This document shows, one piece after another, positions 27,355 through 36,675 of a DNA stretch of 64,000 nucleotides; positions within the stretch are counted from its first letter, which is position 1; the number at the start of each line of letters is the position of its first letter. Made by a program: the position numbers and the translations under genes. The notes below the pieces were generated by a model. That model saw only the letters and a program-made list of their open reading frames with translations, did not search any database and had not been told where the DNA came from. This DNA comes from Leptospiraceae bacterium (GTDB taxonomy: Bacteria; Spirochaetota; Leptospiria; Leptospirales; Leptospiraceae): positions 144,774 through 208,773 of the forward strand of contig JACKPB010000009.1 of the NCBI GenBank assembly GCA_024233875.1, given 5' to 3'.

Positions 27355-28310
27355 TTAGAATTAAGAGGATAATGACAGTAAGTAGATTGAGTTCCTGAAA
27401 TTTTAGTTTCTATGGGAACTTCATGACTGCATCTTTCTTTGGCATAAGGACACCTGGTATGGAAATAACAACCTGTTGGTTTGTTTATTGATCCCGGTAT
27501 TTCACCTTTCAATAAATTGACTTTTTGACCTCTTTTAGAAATGTCAAATATACTTGAAAACAAAGCTTTTGTATATGGATGAGTGGAATTATTAATAATA
27601 TCTGATTTAGTTCCAACTTCTAATATTTTTCCTAAATACATAACTGCAATATAATCGGAGAAATAGCTTATTATATTTAAATCATGACTAATAAACAATA
27701 TAGATAATTTTAACTCTTTCTTAAATTCATTTAATAGGTTAATTATTTGTGCTTGATTGGATACATCTAGAGCTGAGGTGACCTCATCGCAAACTAAAAA
27801 TTCTGGATTTAAGATTAATGACCTTGCTATGGAAATTCTTTGTCTTTGACCACCTGAAAATTCATGCGGATATCTTTGAAGAATGTCTTTTTTTAAATTA
27901 ACTCTAGTTATAATATCCATAGATTTATCTATTGATTCCGCTTTTGAATAATTATAGTGAATGTCCAAACCTTCTTTAAGGATTTCAAAAATAGTCATTC
28001 TAGGGTTTAAAGATGAATATGGATCCTGAAATACAATTTGAAGTTTTTTTCTTAGGCTAGACATCTCTTTGTTTGTAAATTTTAGAATATCATTATCATA
28101 AAAATAAACTTCCCCTTCTGACGGTTCAATCAATCGAAGTATACTTCTTCCTAAGGTTGATTTTCCACATCCAGATTCACCTACCAAACCCATTACTGAA
28201 TTTTTAGGAATTGTTAAATTTACTTTTTCAACAGCTTTCAGTATATTTTTTTTAAATAAATTCTTGGATTTTAGAGAAAATTGTGTGGATAAATTTTGAA
28301 TTTTAATCAT
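27351..28310 (-). CDS. oppF: Oligopeptide ABC transporter ATP-binding protein, OppF/DppF type
   Basis: 319 residues from the ATG at 28310, with GGAGA upstream; a TTG 5 codons earlier is less likely. Walker A is GESGCGKST, the signature is FSGGQRQRIS, and Walker B is FLVCDEVTSALD. The C-terminus has the oligopeptide-type Cys cluster (CYFHTRCPYAKERC). It powers peptide import with OppD. Its start overlaps the end of oppD by 8 bases. Confidence 0.92.
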   Translation of the reverse strand: MIKIQNLSTQFSLKSKNLFKKNILKAVEKVNLTIPKNSVMGLVGESGCGKSTLGRSILRLIEPSEGEVYFYDNDILKFTNKEMSSLRKKLQIVFQDPYSSLNPRMTIFEILKEGLDIHYNYSKAESIDKSMDIITRVNLKKDILQRYPHEFSGGQRQRISIARSLILNPEFLVCDEVTSALDVSNQAQIINLLNEFKKELKLSILFISHDLNIISYFSDYIAVMYLGKILEVGTKSDIINNSTHPYTKALFSSIFDISKRGQKVNLLKGEIPGSINKPTGCYFHTRCPYAKERCSHEVPIETKISGTQSTYCHYPLNSK

Positions 28311-29283
28311 GGCTTTTATCTCCAAACAAGAAACAACGAATTTTTCGATGTTTTAAGGACAGATACTCAGGTTTTTTGTGAGAACATATATCTATAGATT
28401 TAGAACATCTATCCTGGAAGTGGCATCCCTGAGGGTAGTCCTGGGGAGCAGGAACAATACCCTGTATACTTTCTAGTTTTGATCCATCTTTGATTTTATC
28501 TAAGGATGGTATGGAGTTTATCAATGCATGAGTGTAAGGATGCAAAGGATTTTGGATGATATCCAAGTAATTTGATTCTTCTATAACCTGTCCTGCATAC
28601 ATAACAACGATTTTATCAGCTATATTTGAAACTACTCCAATATCATGAGATATAAAAAGAATCGACATTTGATTCTCATTTTTTATATCCATCAATAGTT
28701 CAATGAGTTGCGATTGGACACTCACATCCAGAGCAGAAGTTGGTTCATCCGCAATCAGAAGAATAGGATCACACATTAACGCCATTGCTATAGAAATACG
28801 TTGGAGGATTCCTCCACTCATTTGACCGGGATAGGATTCTAAACGAGTTTTTATATCGTTAACTCCTACTTTATTTAACAAAAACTCCGCTTTCTCGATA
28901 GCTTCCTTTTTGTTCTTAGAAATATGAATGATAAAAGACTCAATGATCTGATCTTTGATTTTTTTAATTGGATTTAATGAAGTAAATGGATCCTGAAATA
29001 TATAAGAAATTTCCTTTCCCCGTACATTCATTAATTGTTCGTTGGTATAATTCAGAATATCTTCACCTAGAAAATTAATAGATCCACTAGTGTATCGGGT
29101 AATCTTTTCAGGTAATAGTTTTGTTATAGATAAAGCTGTTAAGGATTTTCCACAACCTGATTCTCCTACGATTGATAAAACTTCACCTTTTTGAATAGAT
29201 ATATCTATATTTTGTAAAATCGGAAGGTAAATAGATTGAGAAAGTATATCTACTGATAGTTTCTTTATTTCTAATATATTCAT
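28303..29283 (-). CDS. oppD: Oligopeptide ABC transporter ATP-binding protein, OppD/DppD type
   Basis: 326 residues. Walker A is GESGCGKSL, the signature is MSGGILQRIS, and Walker B is LLIADEPTSALD, with the D-loop following. The C-terminal oligopeptide-type Cys motif is CHFQDRCSKSIDIC. The signature has GGI where GGM or GGQ is common, a tolerated change. TAATG links it to oppC by a one-base overlap. Confidence 0.92.
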   Translation of the reverse strand: MNILEIKKLSVDILSQSIYLPILQNIDISIQKGEVLSIVGESGCGKSLTALSITKLLPEKITRYTSGSINFLGEDILNYTNEQLMNVRGKEISYIFQDPFTSLNPIKKIKDQIIESFIIHISKNKKEAIEKAEFLLNKVGVNDIKTRLESYPGQMSGGILQRISIAMALMCDPILLIADEPTSALDVSVQSQLIELLMDIKNENQMSILFISHDIGVVSNIADKIVVMYAGQVIEESNYLDIIQNPLHPYTHALINSIPSLDKIKDGSKLESIQGIVPAPQDYPQGCHFQDRCSKSIDICSHKKPEYLSLKHRKIRCFLFGDKSHD

Positions 29284-30320
29284 TAATCTACCTTCCTCGA
29301 ATCAAAAGAATCCCTCAGCCCCTCACCAACAAAAGATGTAAGTTGAATGGTTAAAAATAATGCTAATGATGGAAATCCAATCAACCACCAGGCGGATAAT
29401 CTTTCTCTACCCTGCCCGATCAATTCTCCCCAGGATGGATTGGGAGCAGGTATGCCATATCCGAGAAAATCTAAGGCTGAAAGGATTGAAATAGATCCTA
29501 TGATTGAAAAAGGAAGAAAGGTAACAATAGGAGTCAGGGCATTAGGCAAAATATGTTTAAAAATTATTTTATAAGTAGGAACTCCAAGAGCTCTTGCTGC
29601 CTCAACGAATTGAGAATTTCTTAGTTTATAAAACTCTCCCCTCATATAAAAACTAATTCCTATCCATGCAAATACAGAATAAGTAATTAGTAATATGAAG
29701 AAACTTCTACCGAAGAAAGATCCCATAATTAAAATCATATACAAAAATGGAATTGATGAGAGAATTTCGATAAACCTTTGCATAGTTAAATCAACAATGC
29801 CGGAAAAATATCCCTGGATCCCACCAATCATTATTCCGATTAGAATTTCAAAAAATATTAGTATAAAACTAAATGTTAAAGAAATCCTATAACCATAAAA
29901 AATCCGGGTAAACACATCTCTTCCACGATCATCAGTGCCCATCCAATGTTTTTTGTCCGGGGCAGTTGGAGGATATTCATTTTCTTTAAAATCTTCAAGA
30001 TGACTTTCATTTATGCCATAGGGAACTATAGGAAATAAAATTGTATTTTTACCTGATTGAAAATCTTCTCTTTGGCTTAATTTTTTATAGTTCGGCTCCG
30101 TTAATCTCTCTCCACCAAAATTCTTTTCAGGGTAGAAAAATAGTACCGGAAAATATAGTTTATTATCATATTTAATTAGCAGAGGAACATCATTTACAAG
30201 TAATGGTGCGAATATTGAAATAATATAGGTAACCATTATAATTAAAAATGAATAATAAGCTCTCTTGTTATTTTTAAATTTAAGGAGTCTTCTTTTGGTT
30301 GTTGGATTCAAAATATTCAT
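29283..30320 (-). CDS. oppC: Oligopeptide ABC transporter permease, OppC type
   Basis: 345 residues. It has an N-terminal cytoplasmic segment, a first membrane helix (about 22-42), a long periplasmic loop and then five helices. The ATPase-coupling EAA loop is EAARALGVPTYKIIFKHILPN. MGTDDRGRDVF is the typical OppC N-terminal motif. The first loop is longer than in E. coli OppC. The start overlaps oppB by 4 bases. Confidence 0.92.
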   Translation of the reverse strand: MNILNPTTKRRLLKFKNNKRAYYSFLIIMVTYIISIFAPLLVNDVPLLIKYDNKLYFPVLFFYPEKNFGGERLTEPNYKKLSQREDFQSGKNTILFPIVPYGINESHLEDFKENEYPPTAPDKKHWMGTDDRGRDVFTRIFYGYRISLTFSFILIFFEILIGIMIGGIQGYFSGIVDLTMQRFIEILSSIPFLYMILIMGSFFGRSFFILLITYSVFAWIGISFYMRGEFYKLRNSQFVEAARALGVPTYKIIFKHILPNALTPIVTFLPFSIIGSISILSALDFLGYGIPAPNPSWGELIGQGRERLSAWWLIGFPSLALFLTIQLTSFVGEGLRDSFDSRKVD

Positions 30321-31327
30321 TCAAATTTTATCCTGGGATCAATTAAAACATAACATAAATCCGATAAAATATTTCCGGATAGAGAGAGAAAACTTTGAAT
30401 TAGCAATAATCCCATCATCAAATCAGTATCACGTTGCTTAACCGCAGTGAAGCTCAGAAGTCCCATTCCATCAATATTGAAAACTAATTCAATGATCAAT
30501 GACCCTGCCATGATCAGTCCTAGATTACTTCCAAAGCCGGTAGCTATTGGTATCAGAGAATTTCTAAATGCATGACGGTAAACTGCTTCTTTAAAGTTCA
30601 TACCTTTCGAGAGAGCAGTGCGAACATAATCTTTGCTTATTTCTTCAAGTAGAGAATTTTTCATCAAAATTGTCAGCACCGCAAAAGAATGAAAAGTATA
30701 ACAGAACACTGGTAAGAACATATGATGCAAACGATCTACTATTCTATCCCAGGTATCCAGACTTTCATAATAGTCAGAAACTTCATGACCGAGTGGAAAA
30801 AGGGAGAAAAAATTACCTGAAGCTAGAAAGTACAATAATAGCATAGCCAGAGCAAAAGTTGGAATAGAATAGGTAAAGAAAATAATAAAACTTGAAATGA
30901 TATCAAACTTTTCTCCGTTTTTCATAGCTTTCATTATCCCGAGAGGTATACAGATTAAATAAGATAAAATAAACCCTGACAGGCCAAATGAAAGGGAAAT
31001 GGGTAATTTTTCTAATACTAAATCACTTACTTTTTTATAATTGATTCTTGATTCTCCCAAATCAAACTGTATGATTTGACCTAACCAATATAAATATGCA
31101 ATAGGAATAGGTTTATCTAAATGCAATCTCTTCTTAATTAGGTCAATCTCTTCCTGGCTGATTTGCTTTTGACTAGCTCCGGATTCACTACTCAGAGCTT
31201 TCAATTTAGACAATTCAGCCTCTAAAGGACCCCCGGGAGCCAAATGAGAGATCAAGAAAACAACAAATGTAATACCAAGTAAAGTGGGAAAGAGTAATAA
31301 AAATCGTTTTAAAAAATAATTATTCAT
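30317..31327 (-). CDS. oppB: Oligopeptide ABC transporter permease, OppB type
   Basis: 336 residues with six predicted membrane helices, the first at about 8-28 (LLLFPTLLGITFVVFLISH). The EAA-like coupling loop is RTALSKGMNFKEAVYRHAFRN. LLSFTAVKQRDTDLMMG near the C-terminus is typical of OppB/DppB. Its ATG overlaps the sthA stop. No gene for the OppA binding protein is in the operon, so that protein must be encoded elsewhere. Confidence 0.92.
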   Translation of the reverse strand: MNNYFLKRFLLLFPTLLGITFVVFLISHLAPGGPLEAELSKLKALSSESGASQKQISQEEIDLIKKRLHLDKPIPIAYLYWLGQIIQFDLGESRINYKKVSDLVLEKLPISLSFGLSGFILSYLICIPLGIMKAMKNGEKFDIISSFIIFFTYSIPTFALAMLLLYFLASGNFFSLFPLGHEVSDYYESLDTWDRIVDRLHHMFLPVFCYTFHSFAVLTILMKNSLLEEISKDYVRTALSKGMNFKEAVYRHAFRNSLIPIATGFGSNLGLIMAGSLIIELVFNIDGMGLLSFTAVKQRDTDLMMGLLLIQSFLSLSGNILSDLCYVLIDPRIKFE

Positions 31328-32717
31328 TTGAATCCGTCTGATTTAATGCATCAATAATAGCATATCTATACAACTCGTGAAATGTTGGAAAATTATAAAT
31401 CATAGAGTGAATCTTTTCCAGTGTCATCTTACTTTCTATCATAAGTACACCGAAATGTATCAATTCAGTAGCTAATTCACCTATAATATGAACACCCAAG
31501 AGGTATCTTGAATTTCTATCATATAAAATTTTTAAAAATCCATCTTCAATTCCCTGGATTTTACTCTTAGGTATATTTTTATAATAGGCTTTCCCTATTC
31601 CATAATTAATTTTAGATTTCTTTGCCTGATCTTCAGTTAATCCTGCCATAGAAATTTCGGGTACTGTATATACACCGTAAGGAAAGATACTTGTAATTGT
31701 TTCGTTTTTAGTTACTGAAAAAATATTATTCACCGCAGAAACTCCCTGACTCATTCCTGTACTCGCTAACCCAGGAAAACCGATTACATCTCCAGCAGCA
31801 AATATATTTGGGATATTTGTTTGATAATTAGAATTTACTAATATATTGTTTCTATCTCCCGTTTGAATGCCTAATTTATCCAGATTCATTCCGGATATTT
31901 TTGCATTTCTTCCATTGGCAAATAGAAACATATCAGAACTTATTTCTCTACCGGAGTGGAAATATATTTTTAGATTAGTCTCTGATGCTTCAGGATTGTA
32001 TATATCTTTGATTTCCTCATTAAATAAAAATTTAATACCTGATTTCTTCATAATATGAAGCATTTCATTGGAAACCTCATTATCAAGAAAAGGCAAAATA
32101 GTATTACCGGAATCCATAAGGGTTACCGGAATTTTTTTTAGAGCAAACATGGATGCAAATTCACATCCAACGATTCCTGTACCGAATATACTTAGTGATT
32201 TAGGAAATCTTTTTAAGTTTAAAATAGAATCTGAATCATGAATCTTTTCAAAATCAAAAGGAATATTGGAAGGATGAAAAGGATATGAACCTGTAGCGAT
32301 TAAAATATAGTCTCCTCTTATCTTAGTCAATTTTCCACGGTTGTCTATGGAAATCGTATTCTGATTTTCTAGCTTTGCCCATCCGGTATAATGCTTAATC
32401 CCTTTAAGAAGTATTTCTTCTAAAATTGACTTTGTTTCAGAGTTTATTGAAAATTTTTTCCTATAATACAGGTCATTGATTTCTTCTAAATTATCTGTAC
32501 TATCGGCTTCGAATCGATTCGATTTTCCTCCACAGTTGAAGAATAAAATCGTTTCTCTAAGGATTTTTGAAGCTAAAGAACCATTTGTAACTACAGCACC
32601 ACCGAGTTCTTTATTGAATTCCACCAGAGCTACTTTCTTCTTAAGTTCAGCTGCTCTTCTGGCTGCTTTTTCGCCTGTCGGACCCCCACCGATAATAATT
32701 AAATCATATTGAACCAT
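31320..32717 (-). CDS. sthA: SthA-like flavoprotein NAD(P) transhydrogenase
   Basis: 465 residues from the ATG at 32717, with AAGG upstream. It is a two-dinucleotide flavoprotein with YDLIIIGGGPTGEKAARRA, ILIATGSYPF, SIFGTGIVGCEFASM and NIFAAGDVIG. The redox-active Cys pair of lipoamide dehydrogenases and mercuric reductases is absent: the site reads GGAVVTNGSLASK. This favours a soluble transhydrogenase (NADPH + NAD to NADP + NADH). It starts 9 bases after ilvE and runs into oppB. Confidence 0.75.
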   Translation of the reverse strand: MVQYDLIIIGGGPTGEKAARRAAELKKKVALVEFNKELGGAVVTNGSLASKILRETILFFNCGGKSNRFEADSTDNLEEINDLYYRKKFSINSETKSILEEILLKGIKHYTGWAKLENQNTISIDNRGKLTKIRGDYILIATGSYPFHPSNIPFDFEKIHDSDSILNLKRFPKSLSIFGTGIVGCEFASMFALKKIPVTLMDSGNTILPFLDNEVSNEMLHIMKKSGIKFLFNEEIKDIYNPEASETNLKIYFHSGREISSDMFLFANGRNAKISGMNLDKLGIQTGDRNNILVNSNYQTNIPNIFAAGDVIGFPGLASTGMSQGVSAVNNIFSVTKNETITSIFPYGVYTVPEISMAGLTEDQAKKSKINYGIGKAYYKNIPKSKIQGIEDGFLKILYDRNSRYLLGVHIIGELATELIHFGVLMIESKMTLEKIHSMIYNFPTFHELYRYAIIDALNQTDSNE

Positions 32718-32726
32718 CAATAACCT

Positions 32727-33644
32727 TTAGTAAATTTGAGTGACCCAGTCATTGTATGAATTGCTTTGGTTGGTAACAATTTGGAAGTATGCATTCTGAA
32801 TCTTTTCAGTGATAGGACCAATAGTACCATTTCCAATAGTTCGTTTATCAACTTCACTAATCCATGCTACCTGAACACCTGTTCCACAAAAAAATAATTC
32901 ATCAGCTACATACAATTCACTTCGGGAGATAGTTTTTTCTACTACTGTATAACCCAAATCTCGAGAAATTTGGATAATAGAACGTCTCGTAATACCTTCT
33001 AAAATCGATGAAGACAATTGGGGGGTATAAAGAACACCATCTCTTACCAGAAAAATATTCTCTGCAGATCCTTCTGATACAAATCCACTGGAGTCTAAAA
33101 ATATAGCTTCATCAAGTCCATTTTGAACTGCTTCAGATTTAGCCAATGCTGAATTCACATATCCACCGGAAGCTTTAGCCATAGTAGGTATAATATTATC
33201 TTCTATTCTCCTCCAACTGGATACCATAGTTTTTAGACCTTTTTTCGTATCTAAATAATCATTTAATTTCAAAATATAGATTGCAATATCTGTTTTGACA
33301 TCATGAAACCGGGGTGATAGCTGAAGAGCAGATGTGTAAATATAAGGTCTTATGTAAATATTTTCGTGATAATTTGATTCTTTAACTAACTTCAGAGTGA
33401 TTTCAACCAATTCTTCGGGTTTTTTAAAAAACTGCAATTGCATAATTTTAGTTGAGTTGATTAATCTTTTATAATGATCTAAAATTCTGAAAATATATAG
33501 ATTTTTTTTATCTTTATTGTAGTACCCACGTATTCCACCAAATACAGCAGTACCATATTGTAATGCGTGAGTTTGAATACTAAGCTTTGCCTGGTCCGAG
33601 GGAACAATATTTCCCTCAAAGTATGATAATTCTTTGAAATCCAT
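32727..33644 (-). CDS. ilvE: Branched-chain amino acid aminotransferase
   Basis: 305 residues from the ATG at 33644, which has AAGGA upstream. Fold-type IV PLP enzyme: the PLP Lys is K157 (TMAKASGGYVNS), with DEAIFLDSSGFVSEGSAENIF and the phosphate-binding LEGITRRSII. It transfers amino groups between Glu and the Leu/Ile/Val keto acids. It begins the long operon ilvE-sthA-oppBCDF. Confidence 0.92.
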   Translation of the reverse strand: MDFKELSYFEGNIVPSDQAKLSIQTHALQYGTAVFGGIRGYYNKDKKNLYIFRILDHYKRLINSTKIMQLQFFKKPEELVEITLKLVKESNYHENIYIRPYIYTSALQLSPRFHDVKTDIAIYILKLNDYLDTKKGLKTMVSSWRRIEDNIIPTMAKASGGYVNSALAKSEAVQNGLDEAIFLDSSGFVSEGSAENIFLVRDGVLYTPQLSSSILEGITRRSIIQISRDLGYTVVEKTISRSELYVADELFFCGTGVQVAWISEVDKRTIGNGTIGPITEKIQNAYFQIVTNQSNSYNDWVTQIY

Positions 33645-33675
33645 CAATTCATTCCTTAAGTTTATGAAGGAGACT

Positions 33676-33700
33676 CAATCGGATTGTACAAATCCGATTG
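33676..33700 (-). terminator. Hairpin between pgk and ilvE
   Basis: CAATCGGATT (33676-33685) and AATCCGATTG (33691-33700), loop of five bases. It follows the pgk stop but is not followed by a clear T run on the minus strand, so it may be a weak terminator or an mRNA-stability hairpin. Confidence 0.5.
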
Positions 33701-33712
33701 ATATTATTATTT

Positions 33713-34981
33713 TTATTTGTCGTTAAGAGCCGCAACACCCGGAAGAACTTTACCTTCAACTAATTCCATAGATGCTCCTCCTCCGGTAGAAATATGGGAC
33801 ATTTTATCGGCAACACCTGCTTTGTTCACAGCTGAAACTGAATCCCCACCACCAATCACAGTGATAGCACCGGATGCACCTGCTAACGTATTAGCAATTT
33901 CTATAGTACCTCTTGAAAATTTCTCTAATTCGAATACTCCTACAGGTCCATTCCAAAAAATAGTCTTTGCATCGGAGAGAGCTTTTTTGAATAGTTCAAT
34001 AGATTTTGGTCCGATGTCCAAACCCATCATGTTAGAAGGGATACTATCTATATCGACAGTTTTTGTTTCTGCATCATTAGAAAACTCGGAAGCAACTATA
34101 GCATCAGTTTGAAGAATGAATTCGACATTTTTTTCTTTAGCTTTTTCTAATGTAGTCTTTGCGACATCCAGTTGATCATCTTCACAGAGGGAACCACCAA
34201 TTTCTTTTCCCATAGATTTGAGAAAAGTAAACGCCATTCCTCCTCCAATGATAATACGATCGACTTTTTCTAATAATTTTTCAATAACTGTAATTTTTGA
34301 AGAAACTTTCGCTCCTCCAACAATTGCTACAAATGGTTTCGCAGGTGATTTAACAATTTTTTCTTCCAGGAATTCTAATTCTTTTTCCATTAGAAACCCG
34401 GCTACAGCAGGAAGATATTTGGCTACAGTTTCTGTGGAAGCGTGTGCACGGTGTGCGGTTCCGAAAGCGTCATTAACATACACTTCACCATATTTGATCA
34501 ATTCTTTTGCTAGTGTTTCCCGTTCTGACGCTTCCTTAGAAGTTTCTTCCTTATGGAATCTAGTATTTTCAAGTAAAATAATCGCTCCATTAGAGGAATT
34601 ATTTACAAGCTGAGCTATCTCTTCTCCGATGCAACTTTTGGTAACTTCGACCGGTTTTTTCAACAAACCGGAAAGGTGGGATCCGATAGGGGCCAATCGA
34701 TGATGACCATCAATATAAGATGCTTCATCAAATTCTTTGCCGGATTTTTCAGCTTTCTCTTTATTTTTTTTAGAATCTTTTTTGGGATCTCCTAAATGTG
34801 ACATCAAAACTATGGATTTCGCTCCATTGTCTAATAAGTATTGAATCGAAGGTAGAGCAGCTTTGATTCTGGTATCATCCTGAATCACTCCATTTTTTAT
34901 AGGTACGTTGAAATCAACCCTCATCAAAACTCTTTTGCCGCTTACATCTATATCTTTTATCGTTTTTTTTGAAATGGACAT
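33713..34981 (-). CDS. pgk: Phosphoglycerate kinase
   Basis: 422 residues with KRVLMRVDFNVPIKNG near the N-terminus, SHLGDPK, the substrate-binding RFHKEE and the nucleotide-binding GGGMAFTF and NGPVGVFE regions. It makes ATP from 1,3-bisphosphoglycerate in glycolysis. There is an insertion of about 20 residues rich in Lys near residue 75. A long gap lies upstream, so it probably has its own promoter. Opposite-strand open frames inside it are codon-bias shadows. Confidence 0.97.
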   Translation of the reverse strand: MSISKKTIKDIDVSGKRVLMRVDFNVPIKNGVIQDDTRIKAALPSIQYLLDNGAKSIVLMSHLGDPKKDSKKNKEKAEKSGKEFDEASYIDGHHRLAPIGSHLSGLLKKPVEVTKSCIGEEIAQLVNNSSNGAIILLENTRFHKEETSKEASERETLAKELIKYGEVYVNDAFGTAHRAHASTETVAKYLPAVAGFLMEKELEFLEEKIVKSPAKPFVAIVGGAKVSSKITVIEKLLEKVDRIIIGGGMAFTFLKSMGKEIGGSLCEDDQLDVAKTTLEKAKEKNVEFILQTDAIVASEFSNDAETKTVDIDSIPSNMMGLDIGPKSIELFKKALSDAKTIFWNGPVGVFELEKFSRGTIEIANTLAGASGAITVIGGGDSVSAVNKAGVADKMSHISTGGGASMELVEGKVLPGVAALNDK

Positions 34982-35383
34982 CCTATTCCCATCCTCCTTA
35001 AGATTCGAAATAATTATTTTTCTTCTGATAAGAAAAGTTATGAAATTTCTTCTTTCAAAGTAAAAAAAATGACCTAAAAAAGAAAAGCAATTACTCTAAA
35101 CTCGGGTTCAAATTTTAGTAAATGAAAAATGAATCTAAGTACAAGACAAAAAAAACAAAAATATCGGTGAATTGAATCTTAAAAAATATTACAGATAATC
35201 TATAATTTTTTAGAATCATTAGATTTTCCTAAATTAATTCCTATAGAATTCAGAGAGATTTTAGAGGAAAATATCAGTTATATTTTATTTACCTGTAAAT
35301 AAGTCCGTAAACAAGTATTGTAATAGGTAAATTTCTAGTGAACAAAGTGTTAATAGGACATAATTAAGATTTATTGTCTCTTA

Positions 35384-35410
35384 GACATAATACTGATTAC
35401 GAATTATGTC
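35384..35410. promoter_or_regulatory. Inverted repeat GACATAAT-11-ATTATGTC upstream of dnaN
   Basis: GACATAAT (35384-35391) and ATTATGTC (35403-35410) form a perfect 8-bp dyad. A third copy (GACATAATT) is at 35357-35365 and a near copy (AATATGTC) at 35437-35444. It could be an operator or origin-binding site; the binding protein is unknown. Confidence 0.4.
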
Positions 35411-35487
35411 GTTTATTGAAAAAGTTATTTTCAAAAAATATGTCGCATATTTTCTATAAAAAAATGTAGTTTCTTGGGGTTAGTTAC

Positions 35488-35496
35488 TTATACACA
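35488..35496 (+). promoter_or_regulatory. DnaA-box-like 9-mer
   Basis: TTATACACA fits the relaxed bacterial DnaA box TTWTNCACA. It is single, 58 bases before dnaN. Confidence 0.35.
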
Positions 35497-35553
35497 CCGC
35501 TAATTATTATTACTATATAAGAAAGTTAAATTAAATATATAAGGAGTTTTGCT

Positions 35554-36675
35554 ATGAAGTTCCATGTCAAAACTGGAGATTTTCAAAAAGCTATTTCTGC
35601 AGTAGAAGGGGTAATCACTGTTAGAGAAATAAAATCTGTCCTCTCTAATTTGAAACTGGAGGCTGAGGAAAACAGAGTTTCTATTTCAGCTACAGATTTG
35701 GAAATCTCTATTAAAACATCTATAGCATCAAATACTCATGTTGTTGGAAGTGGATCCATTCCCGCTAAGCAGTTGAGCAATATTTTGAAAGCAATTAATT
35801 TCAGTGAAACATCATTAGAAAATGTGAATGAAGGTGAAAATTCAGCTAAGACTATAATCACCGACGCTGAAAACAAGGTTGATTTCAAAATGATGATCAA
35901 TGGAATCGGAGGAGAAGAAATCAAAACGATCTCTACGATAGATGATTCAAGAACATCAGGATTTCAGTGTAATACACTCTCCAGTATGATTAAGAAAACA
36001 TCTTTTTCTGTTGCTCTAGAAGACACCAGGTTTGTTTTTAATGGACTGTATGTCAAAAGCTTTGAAAACAAAATAGTTGTAGTTGGAACAGATGGTAGAA
36101 GATTAGCTAGAGTAGAAAGAGAATTTACTAATAACTTACCGTTTCAAAATGGTGTGATTATTCCTCACAAGGCTATAAAAGAGATTTTAAAAATAATAGA
36201 TCATAATGAATCAGGAAGAATAGGTTTAATTGATAACCAAATCTATATTAAAATTAATGAGATTGAGTTATTATGTAAATTGATAGATGGAAATTATCCT
36301 GACTACGAAGCTGTAATCCCAAAAGAAACTCATAATAATATCAAGATGCCAAAAGATAAATTCTTGGTAGCTCTACGTCAGGCTCTGATAGCTGCAGAAG
36401 AACCATCCAGACAATTAAGATTAAGATTCAATGATAATAACTTACATATCAATGCGTCAACTCCGGGGACTACTGAGGCAAACATCAATATTCCTGTGGA
36501 TTATTCAGGTGAAGATACTACTATTGCTTTCAAAGGTGATTTTTTATTAGATATAGTAAAATCTATAGAAGATCAAGAAATCATAATTGAATTCAATAAT
36601 TCTAATGCACCGGTTGTCTTTAAAGATCCATCAGATCCACAATATATTTCAGTTGTTATGCCAATGAAATTATGA
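35554..36675 (+). CDS. dnaN: DNA polymerase III beta subunit (sliding clamp)
   Basis: 373 residues, with the three-domain beta-clamp pattern: SVLSNLKLEAEENRVSISATDLEIS, VVGTDGRRLARVE, and the C-terminal end with VVMPMKL. It forms the ring that holds replicative polymerase on DNA. AAGGAG precedes the ATG. Its stop overlaps the recF start. In many bacteria dnaA lies just upstream; here that place is taken by pgk on the other strand. Confidence 0.97.
   Translation: MKFHVKTGDFQKAISAVEGVITVREIKSVLSNLKLEAEENRVSISATDLEISIKTSIASNTHVVGSGSIPAKQLSNILKAINFSETSLENVNEGENSAKTIITDAENKVDFKMMINGIGGEEIKTISTIDDSRTSGFQCNTLSSMIKKTSFSVALEDTRFVFNGLYVKSFENKIVVVGTDGRRLARVEREFTNNLPFQNGVIIPHKAIKEILKIIDHNESGRIGLIDNQIYIKINEIELLCKLIDGNYPDYEAVIPKETHNNIKMPKDKFLVALRQALIAAEEPSRQLRLRFNDNNLHINASTPGTTEANINIPVDYSGEDTTIAFKGDFLLDIVKSIEDQEIIIEFNNSNAPVVFKDPSDPQYISVVMPMKL

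Larger units (their letters stand above)
34982..35553. other. A+T-rich gap between pgk and dnaN, candidate origin or dnaN control region
   Basis: 572 bases without a gene. It holds a DnaA-box-like TTATACACA (35488-35496) and three exact ATTATGTC octamers plus one near match in 88 bases (35357-35444). Two of the octamers form an inverted repeat with an 11-base spacer. The dnaN ribosome site AAGGAG lies at its right end. pgk and dnaN diverge from it. Only one good DnaA box was seen. Confidence 0.55.

Noticed and set aside
31320..32717. Dihydrolipoamide dehydrogenase or mercuric reductase
   Set aside because: The redox-active Cys pair is absent (GGAVVTNGSLASK), and no 2-oxoacid dehydrogenase or mer genes are nearby.
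33717..34613. Long open frames on the plus strand inside pgk
   Set aside because: They are antisense to a clear phosphoglycerate kinase, have Ser/Thr-rich composition typical of reverse frames, and have no ribosome sites.
34982..35553. Firm call of oriC
   Set aside because: Only one DnaA-like box is visible and dnaA is absent; without whole-chromosome skew the call is not supported.
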